Shown here: positions 7,500 through 12,866 of the stretch, piece after piece | Numbering within the stretch: position 1 is the first letter of the stretch | How the letters are laid out: each line of letters opens with the position of its first letter | NCBI GenBank assembly: GCA_026770575.1 | Contig: MU657192.1 | Location: forward strand, 416,047-428,912 | Source: Pelagophyceae sp. CCMP2097 | Taxonomy: Eukaryota > Sar > Pelagophyceae | Direction of reading: 5' to 3' | DNA length: 12,866 bases | Made by a program: the position numbers and the translations under genes | Notes under the pieces: model-generated | Told to the model about the DNA's origin: nothing | The model's database searches: none | The model's input: only the letters and a program-made list of their open reading frames with translations

Positions 7500-8300
7500 C
7501 TTTTGGCCTTTGGCCTTCGGACGGCCCCTCGGGCGGTCGCTTGGGCGGTCCTTTGGACAATTCTTTGGAACAGTTCCTTGACTCCGTCCGTGATTTGGAG
7601 AATTCTTTTCTGGGCCCTCTGTGACGGTCGTTTTGAAGGCGGTTTTGAAGGCGGTTTCTCGACGGCCCCCTGGACGGTCACTCGGCCCCTCGACTGCGGC
7701 TTCTCTGCGACATCCCCTGGACGGTTCCTCGGACAGTCGCTCGGACGGTCGTTAAAATGGTCTAACTAACATCGGTCCCTCGAACGGTCCCTCGAACGGT
7801 CCCTCGGACGGTCCCTCGGACGGTCCTTTGGGCGGTCCTTTGGGCGGTCCTTTGGTCACTTTCCTTTGGACTGTTCCTTGGACGGTCCCTTGGGCGGTCC
7901 CTCGGACGGTTCCACTGCGACGGTTCCGTGGACGGTCCCTTTGACGGTCCTTTCGACGGTCCCTTCGACCGATCCCTTGGACGGTCCCTCGACGGTCCCT
8001 CGTCGATCCCTTTGGGCAGTCCCGCGTAGGGTCCCTCGGACGGTCCCTTGGGCGGTCGCTCGGCTGCCGTCACCTCGACTGCGGCCCTTCTTCAGCGGTC
8101 CCTCGGACGGGCCCTCCGACGGTCGCTTGGATGCTCCCTCGGATGATCGCTTGGGCGGTCCCTTGGACACTTCCCTTTGGACAGTTCCTCGACGGGCCCT
8201 CTGTGACACTATGACGGCGACCCTCGACGAGTCCCTTGGACGGTCACTCGGCTGCCATCGATTGCGGCCCCTCTGCGACGTCACCTAGGCGGGCCCTCGG
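7500..8300. repeat. Degenerate 12-bp minisatellite of GGACGGTCC type
   Basis: About 800 bp of imperfect repeats are built on a 12-bp unit GGACGGTCCCTC, with variants GGGCGGTCCTTT and GAACGGTCCCTC. The cleanest stretch (about 7774-7856) shows seven consecutive 12-bp units. Because 12 is a multiple of three, the tract stays open in several frames on both strands and gives artefactual Gly/Pro/Ser/Asp or Arg/Gly/Thr/Val proteins. It fills the convergent gap after the permease gene and holds no supported gene. Confidence 0.88.
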
Positions 8301-8438
8301 ACGATCGATCTGACGGGCGCTCGCACCGCTTTTAAACCATATGACATCCCGTGCGAGGAACGGTGAAGGGACCCCGTAAGGGCCCGAACGCGCGTCTCTG
8401 GCAAGGAACCCTGCGTGGGGGCTTAATAGATCCTTCAA

Positions 8439-8508
8439 AGAGGCCTTTCAAGTGACCGTGCAGAGGCCTTGTAAGTGACCGCCAAAGAGGCCTTGCAGAG
8501 GCCCTTCC
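8439..8508. repeat. AGAGGCCTT-type short tandem repeat
   Basis: Two units of 23-24 bp (AGAGGCCTTTCAAGTGACCG and a variant with TTGTAAGTGACC) are followed by two shortened AGAGGCC copies. The surrounding 8300-8580 sequence shows nothing else that can be called. Confidence 0.75.
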
Positions 8509-8580
8509 ATAGAGCTTTCAATTTGTGCCACACCCTCGGCCCGGGGTCACGGGTTTGTCAAGCGACCAAACCCGTCTTCT

Positions 8581-8688
8581 CGGGTCGGGTTCGGGTTCGG
8601 GTCACGGCCAGACCCGTGGGTATACGGGTCGGCCAAGACTCACAAACCCGGCAAACCCGACCCGCGGTTTCGGGCTAACCCGAACCCG
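8581..8688. repeat. CGGGTTCGGG repeat cluster with inverted copies
   Basis: CGGGTCGGGTT (8581-8591) has a perfect inverted match at 8654-8664. CGGGTTCGGGTT (8586-8597) has a perfect inverted match at 8677-8688. The loop contains a further small palindrome (ACCCGT, then ACGGGT). The tract could form a cruciform or an RNA hairpin. A related word, CGGGTTCGGGTTTTGG, occurs alone at 7484-7499. Confidence 0.75.
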
Positions 8689-8878
8689 TCCCCGCTCCTT
8701 GCTGCAAGAAGGTTGCCTTTTTCAAAGGTGCGAGGAATGCAAGAAGGTATGCTGCAAAGTGCTTAATGTGTGTCCGACGACGCGCATCCCGCCTTTGCGG
8801 CAGCTGCAGGGATGAATTCGGCCGCGGGAGCAATTCCTCGGCGTGGGTGTTTTTGACTCCGAAATGCCGCCGCGCGGG

Positions 8879-8913
8879 CACCAGTGTATAATATACCTCC
8901 ACACCCGGCTCCT
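8879..8913 (-). repeat. 35-bp dispersed repeat, copy A, just after glycosyltransferase stop codon
   Basis: On the minus strand, starting three bases past the stop codon of the glycosyltransferase gene, the sequence AGGAGCCGGGTGTGGAGG continues into an AT core and ends ACACTGGTG. The same sequence with one base deleted occurs on the + strand at 12150-12183. It lies in the presumed 3' UTR. Confidence 0.85.
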
Positions 8914-8915
8914 CG

Positions 8916-11084
8916 TTACGGCGGCTGAGGCGTCTTCATTCCGGCGACCTGGGCCTCGAAGAGCCGCCGGAGGGCGTCGTACACGCCGAGTTCGAGGTGG
9001 AGGGCTTTGCGGACATCGGCCAGTGTTGCTGAATCGAGACCCGCCGCGAACGCGCGGCTCTCGGCCTCGTGCGACGAGCGCTGATTGATCAGGGCCTCGA
9101 CGCGGCCGTAGACGTCGGGCCGCCGCGCGAACAACGCTTCCGAGAGCTGAAGCGACGCCGCCGGCCGCGCCACGAGCAAGACGCAGGCGAATTCATCCGC
9201 AACCGTTTCGACGAACTGGTAGAGCTCGGCAGCAGTCGCTACGCCCTGGCCCTGCGCGCGCGCCCGCCGCGGGCCCGCGCCGCCTTTAGAGACGTCGACG
9301 GCCACCGGCAGGAGCACGTCGAGAAACGTCTCGCCGCGCGCCGCCCGCGTTTGAGCGCGCCGAACGAGCCCGGCGGCCGTCGGACCCGCCGCGCTCGAGG
9401 CATCTTTTGCCGCGTCTGCGCGTGTCGCGTCTGCGTCGGTGGCATCCTCGGTCGTCGCGTCGGCGGTATTCGCGGCGTCTCCGGTCTGGAACGACGCGAC
9501 ATAGTCGGCTACGAGGCTGCGCACGGGGTCGTCGCAGACGACGACGGCGGCGCACGCTGCGCGGCCGCCGCGGCGCGCGGCCGGGGCGCAGCGCTCCAGC
9601 GCAAAGTCGCCGGTGGTGACAAACTTGCCGTCAAAGTCGCCCGTCGCCGGCGCCGCGGGCCGCCGCGCGCCCAACTCGACGATGGCGACGGCGTTGTCGT
9701 CGAGCACGGTGACGTCGATCGCCCGCGCGATTTCAAAGGCGCCGTCCAAGGTGCTGTCCGGGCCCACAGTGGCTCGGGAAAGGCTCGCCGCGAGCGGCGC
9801 CGCGGCCGCGTCCTTGGGCACGACGGCCCCGTGCTTGGGCGCCGAGGGCCACGGGGGAGGCGCGAAGCGATCCGATGGCACGATGAGGTTTGGGACCCTT
9901 TGCGGCCCCGGCGCACCCAGGCGCGGGAGCATGTGCGAGTGCAGCACCGTGCAGCCCAGGCCGCCGCGCAGCGCCAAGGCGCGCCGCATCGAATCGGGCG
10001 AGGCACGGAAGGCGGAGATGGTGCCGAGGGCGGTGTTGCGCGCGAGGCTTTCCCAGGAGCGTTGGCCGAAGCCGCCGCAGCGCATGGGGAAGTGCGCGTT
10101 GATGCCGTGGACGTGGCCGCGGCAGTTCATATTCGGCGGGAGCGCCACCCAGGGCGCCTTCTCGAGGTGCAGCGCGGCGCGGAACGGCGGCTGGTCCATT
10201 GGGTTTTGGATCGGGGAGAGTGAGAGACTTTCCTTCCAATAGACTTGGTACCAACGCTCCAAAGTCCGCCGCGATCCCTCGCAGCGCCGCAGCACCACGA
10301 CGCCCGTGTTCGGCTCCGGGGGCGAATTGCGATCGTCGATGCCGTAGAGGCGCTTCAGGATGCGCCCGTGGTGGACTGACGGCGCTGGCACGAACGCGAA
10401 CCAGACGGCGCTGCTGACGGCGCCAAACGCGCCGGCGAGCGGCGCGCAGACCTTGGTGTCCGCGTCAAGAAAGATGGCGACGTCGAAGACCTTGATGGCG
10501 ATGAGAAGGGCGCACATCTTCAACGACCGGAGCTGGCGCACGTTTGCCCACGCTCGCCGGGCTTGCCGGGCTTGCCGTTTACGCTCGCCGGGCTTGCCGT
10601 TTACGCGCTCGCGCTCGCGGAGCTTGCTCCCTTTGCCGGCCGTCCCGCGGCTAGAGCGCTGCGCGTCGCCGTCGCGCTTCTCCGTAAACGCCTCGAACTC
10701 CGGCAGCGACGAGAGGTCGACGCCGTGGCCGTCGAGAGAGACGAGGTGGTCCCAGACGTCGCCCCACGCCGACGCAGCCTCAAGGCCGGCGTCGCCGGAG
10801 ACGAGGAGCGTACCGACGCCGGGCGCGGCCAGGCGCGCCGACGCCGCGGAGACGGCCGCCTTGCAGACGCTCGAGAGGCCGACCGCTGCATAAACCACGC
10901 CGCGGTGCTCCGTCGCGCGCTGGTAGAGGAGCGCCGTACCGTTGCGCGTGCGCGGCGCCGGCGGGAGCCCCTGCGACGCCGACTTTATGAAGTCGTGCGC
11001 AACTCGCGCTGCAGCGGCGGCCTCAGACGCGAGCATCTCGGCTCCGCTTGCGTGCGCCGCGAGGCAGGCGAGACAGAGACGCAT
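8916..11084 (-). CDS. Secreted/Golgi DxD glycosyltransferase (GT8/glycogenin-like) with a second C-terminal domain
   Basis: A single open frame of 722 aa starts at the first ATG (11084); an in-frame TAA lies upstream, and the TTG at 11096 is not a plausible eukaryotic start. The N-terminus MRLCLACLAAHASGA resembles a signal peptide. Residues about 60-390 look like a GT-A fold transferase: VVYAAVGLSSVCKAA opening strand, VFDVAIFLDADTKV with the metal-binding D207-A-D209, N259TGVVVLRR, D297QPPFR and a late HSHML. This fits GT8-like retaining enzymes that use a nucleotide sugar; donor and acceptor are unknown. After a linker, residues about 511-722 contain VVVCDDPVRSLVADYVASF and end with LELGVYDALRRLF, weakly recalling Gal-3-O-sulfotransferases, broken by an Ala/Asp/Thr-rich stretch at about 534-568. 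A basic low-complexity insert (about 140-185) sits just before the DxD segment. Confidence 0.8.
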   Translation of the reverse strand: MRLCLACLAAHASGAEMLASEAAAAARVAHDFIKSASQGLPPAPRTRNGTALLYQRATEHRGVVYAAVGLSSVCKAAVSAASARLAAPGVGTLLVSGDAGLEAASAWGDVWDHLVSLDGHGVDLSSLPEFEAFTEKRDGDAQRSSRGTAGKGSKLRERERVNGKPGERKRQARQARRAWANVRQLRSLKMCALLIAIKVFDVAIFLDADTKVCAPLAGAFGAVSSAVWFAFVPAPSVHHGRILKRLYGIDDRNSPPEPNTGVVVLRRCEGSRRTLERWYQVYWKESLSLSPIQNPMDQPPFRAALHLEKAPWVALPPNMNCRGHVHGINAHFPMRCGGFGQRSWESLARNTALGTISAFRASPDSMRRALALRGGLGCTVLHSHMLPRLGAPGPQRVPNLIVPSDRFAPPPWPSAPKHGAVVPKDAAAAPLAASLSRATVGPDSTLDGAFEIARAIDVTVLDDNAVAIVELGARRPAAPATGDFDGKFVTTGDFALERCAPAARRGGRAACAAVVVCDDPVRSLVADYVASFQTGDAANTADATTEDATDADATRADAAKDASSAAGPTAAGLVRRAQTRAARGETFLDVLLPVAVDVSKGGAGPRRARAQGQGVATAAELYQFVETVADEFACVLLVARPAASLQLSEALFARRPDVYGRVEALINQRSSHEAESRAFAAGLDSATLADVRKALHLELGVYDALRRLFEAQVAGMKTPQPP
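10545..10627. repeat. Short tandem repeats in the basic insert of the glycosyltransferase gene
   Basis: CGCTCGCCGGGCTTGCCG occurs twice with TTTACG joins, plus an extra GGGCTTGCC, and a GCTCGC run follows. The tract encodes the Lys/Arg/Gln-rich stretch just before the DxD motif segment. The insert looks like a replication-slippage expansion, and possibly an unspliced or optional intron of 72 nt (10533-10604). Confidence 0.75.
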
Positions 11085-11486
11085 CTCCGGGTACAACCCC
11101 TTCTGTTACATGTGTAATGTAATGTAATAAGAATCACAGGATGTCCAGTCCAGGAGGACCTTCTCCTGGCCGTGGACTGGTGCTGCTGCGGCCTGCGCTC
11201 GGAGTGTTCGATTGCCCGCGCGTGTGGGCTCGCCGCTTCGATACGATGGCCCTGTTGAGGTGCACCGAGCTCGTGCTCGGAAGCCAGTGCCCGCAACGGC
11301 CACCACGGTCGTTTGGACAGGAGGGGTTGCGCGAATGGAGATTTGGAGATCCGTTCCACGAGAGCATCGGTCCGTTCGTCCTCCGTGGTGGACTTAAGGC
11401 CCCATTTTAGACTTGATAAATTCTCAAAATCTGGCTTATTGACAATTCCAAGTCCAGAAGAGAGAGATTTTACGAAGTTTGAGGTG
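11085..11486. other. Upstream region of glycosyltransferase gene, no confident gene
   Basis: The presumed promoter of the minus-strand glycosyltransferase gene lies here. ATGTAATGTAATGTAATAA-like AT-rich sequence sits at about 11108-11130. A hairpin CCAGGAG/CTCCTGG with a 6-base loop occupies 11150-11169. A minus-strand frame covers the region and continues through 11560 (it includes KSTTEDERTDALVERISKSP). That stretch is less GC-biased than the true genes, so it may be a remnant of an older gene or transposon. I cannot assign it. Confidence 0.35.
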
Positions 11487-11492
11487 AGTCGA

Positions 11493-11618
11493 ACTTTGGC
11501 GGCCATTACCTCAGCTCCCCGGGGTTGCCCATGGTCACGGCCGACGGATTTCGAAAGCCCTGGTTCTCCTCTTTGCAACGCCGTTGCATTTGACCATGGC
11601 CAAGCCCGGAGAGCTGAG
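11493..11618. mobile_element. Small foldback (MITE-like) element, copy 1
   Basis: A left arm at 11510-11538 (CTCAGCTCCCCGGGG, then CCATGGTCAC) is matched in inverted orientation by a right arm at 11591-11618, with about three mismatches in 28. The centre shares GGCCGACGGATTTCGAAAGC with copy 2. Homology with copy 2 extends left to about 11487. There is no coding capacity and no clear target-site duplication, so classification as a non-autonomous transposon is an inference. Confidence 0.65.
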
Positions 11619-11796
11619 ATTTAGTCGCACCTTTTTCGAGTACCCTCATCGGTTCTTGGCCCGTGGGCGGTCGTTATAGGGGAAATACTGGTGTGGGGCC
11701 AGTGCAGGGGCAACCCCTAACGTGTAGGAACGCTCAACGAGCAAAAGTAACAGCGCCGGGGCGCAGAATCGCCCCAAAAAGGTCCAAAACAGTCAA

Positions 11797-11939
11797 ACTT
11801 TGGCGACCTAGAGCTCAGCTCTCCGGGGATGACCATGGTCACGGCCGACGGATTTCGAAAGCCCTGCTTCCCCTCTTTCCAACGCCGTCGCCTGTGACCA
11901 TGGTCATCCCCGGAGAGCCGAGACTCAATGCTCCAAAGT
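11797..11939. mobile_element. Small foldback (MITE-like) element, copy 2
   Basis: Arms at 11814-11842 and 11894-11922 are inverted repeats of 29 bp with one mismatch. Each arm contains the internal palindrome TGACCATGGTCA. Weaker inverted symmetry reaches the outer ends (ACTTTGG at 11797, CCAAAGT at 11933-11939). Copy 2 is offset from copy 1 by exactly 304 bp in the aligned left half. The better-matched arms suggest it is the younger or better-maintained copy. The 11640-11790 spacer holds nothing recognisable. Confidence 0.7.
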
Positions 11940-12149
11940 AGTACTTTTTTCGCGCATCCCCTCCTGTTTGGACACGGAATTAATTGAACGTGATGCTGAG
12001 CAAGTTTGACTTTTAGCGAGCGAGCAAGACTTGCTGTCGAGATCGAACGTGCGACCAAGCGACTCTGATGAACCCGAGATTAGGTGTGAAATTACCTCCT
12101 GTCCGAGGTATGCTCCTTGGGCAAAAAGGGAATTCCGGTCCCAGTACCA

Positions 12150-12183
12150 AGGAGCCGGGTGTGGAGGTATATATACACTGGTG
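12150..12183 (+). repeat. 34-bp dispersed repeat, copy B (inverted relative to copy A)
   Basis: AGGAGCCGGGTGTGGAGG, TATATATA core and ACACTGGTG match copy A (8879-8913, minus strand) with a single-base indel in the AT core. The two copies flank the glycosyltransferase gene in inverted orientation. The TATATATA could act as a TATA box, but its match to a 3' flank argues for a repeat or a 3'-end signal. Confidence 0.85.
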
Positions 12184-12260
12184 GCGGGGCCGTGCAAAGG
12201 GTTTGCGACGAGGCCCGCAAGGCCGCCGCGCGGTGGCCTCGATGCGAGGTCCTTCTGCCA

Positions 12261-12324
12261 CCCAGTCGAGTCGATGGCATCGGCGTGCGTCGCCCAGTCG
12301 AGTCGATGGCATCGGCGTGCGTTG
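12261..12324. repeat. 32-bp tandem duplication
   Basis: Copies at 12261-12292 and 12293-12324 begin CCCAGTCGAGTCGATGGCAT and differ at one base (C at 12291, T at 12323). They lie in a region with no supported gene. Confidence 0.9.
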
Positions 12325-12866
12325 CAAGACGGAGCCGCGCGGTGGTCCCGCCTCGCCGGCGCACAGACCGCCTCGCCAGCACAGGGCCTGGAATCAGGAG
12401 GCCGCGCTCTTCGACTTCGGCGCGTGTCCAGAGGCCGCGAGGTGCCCGCGAGGCTTCTCTGGAAGCCTCGCCGCGGCACCGACGTCACAGAGGTCGACTT
12501 CGCGGCGCACTCCGGCCCAAGACGAGGCCTCGCCGATGCTCTGCTTTGATTGAGCGCTCTGCATTCATCAGACGCACGCTGGGTCGAGCCCAAAAGTATG
12601 CAAGAGAAGGCCATTTATTTAACGCCATGCGAAACCCAGTGCCGGGCCAAAAAATGGCGTTCTCTTGCGCCAAAGGAGCGAGAGGAGCGCGCCTTACGGA
12701 CCGCAGCGCCAGCGTATAGGTTGCACGTGCGCGCCCATGTTCCGGCACATGAGAAAGACTCGCACAAAGTTCGCCTTACTGAATTACAATTGCTCTGTAA
12801 TGCAGTTTGTTTCAGTTGGCTCGTCCGTTGGATTTTTTCGAGTGCGCTTACGGGGGTCCTATGATC
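12325..12866. other. Right-end region without a supportable gene
   Basis: Several overlapping frames are open on both strands, including one on + from 12550 to the window edge. None shows a recognisable domain, a clear splice structure or the strong third-position GC of the real genes. A CACGTG palindrome lies at 12723-12728. The last 120 bases are relatively AT-rich. It could be the flank of a gene beyond the window or decayed repeat DNA. Confidence 0.4.

Noticed and set aside
7773..8288. Repeat proteins on both strands of the 12-bp array
   Set aside because: They are generated by a stop-free 12-bp unit in all relevant frames; there are no domains and both strands are equally open.
8581..8690. 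Telomere-like repeat
   Set aside because: The CGGGTT word is short, occurs in both orientations and is not a uniform telomeric array.
9069..10223. 384-codon + strand frame opposite the glycosyltransferase
   Set aside because: It is an Arg-rich shadow of a GC-rich gene. The minus strand carries the conserved DxD transferase pattern; the + frame shows no motifs.
12166..12176. TATATATA as a TATA box for a + strand gene
   Set aside because: The same sequence occurs just after a stop codon at 8879-8913, and no convincing gene follows on the + strand.
12031..12614. Overlapping 170-230-codon frames on both strands
   Set aside because: They span the 32-bp tandem duplication and the dispersed 34-bp repeat, show no recognisable domain and are open on several frames at once, as expected for GC-rich non-coding DNA.
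1..12866. tRNA, rRNA or bacterial-type terminators
   Set aside because: No cloverleaf with conserved T-loop, no rRNA core sequence and no GC stem followed by a T-run was found by eye on either strand.

Overview
The window looks like nuclear DNA from a GC-rich unicellular alga, most likely a stramenopile such as a pelagophyte. The lineage is an inference. It rests on spliceosomal GT-AG introns that can be phased exactly, an organelle-type helical-repeat protein with a RAP domain, an algal iron-assimilation (FEA1-like) domain inside an FTR1 iron permease, and strong third-position GC. Nothing looks bacterial: there are no operons and no Shine-Dalgarno sites, and the introns restore protein motifs when removed.

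Layout, left to right. (1) Positions 1-132, minus strand: the first 44 codons of an unrecognised gene running off the left edge. (2) 351-4223, minus strand: a five-exon gene for a protein of about 794 aa with twelve 37-residue helical repeats and a C-terminal RAP domain, probably an organellar RNA-binding factor. Two of its four introns are filled with short GC-rich tandem repeats. (3) 4224-4777: a divergent intergenic region with a 41-bp tandem duplication and four CACGTG palindromes. (4) 4778-7287, plus strand: a two-exon gene for a 770-aa FTR1-type iron permease. Its last luminal/extracellular loop is replaced by a region of over 400 residues that resembles algal FEA1. (5) 7288-8915: a gene-poor convergent region dominated by a degenerate 12-bp minisatellite of the GGACGGTCC type. 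(6) 8916-11084, minus strand: a single-exon gene of 722 aa with a signal peptide, a DxD glycosyltransferase domain and a C-terminal part that may be sulfotransferase-like. (7) 11085-12866: no confident gene. It holds two copies of a small foldback (MITE-like) element, a 32-bp tandem duplication and a 34-35-bp sequence that also occurs in the 3' flank of the glycosyltransferase gene.

The genes do not form one pathway. The two most interesting features are the permease-FEA1 fusion, a possible one-polypeptide capture-and-transport device for iron with a palindrome-rich upstream region, and the recurrence of the same GGACGGTCC/GGACCGTC words in introns of different genes and in intergenic DNA.
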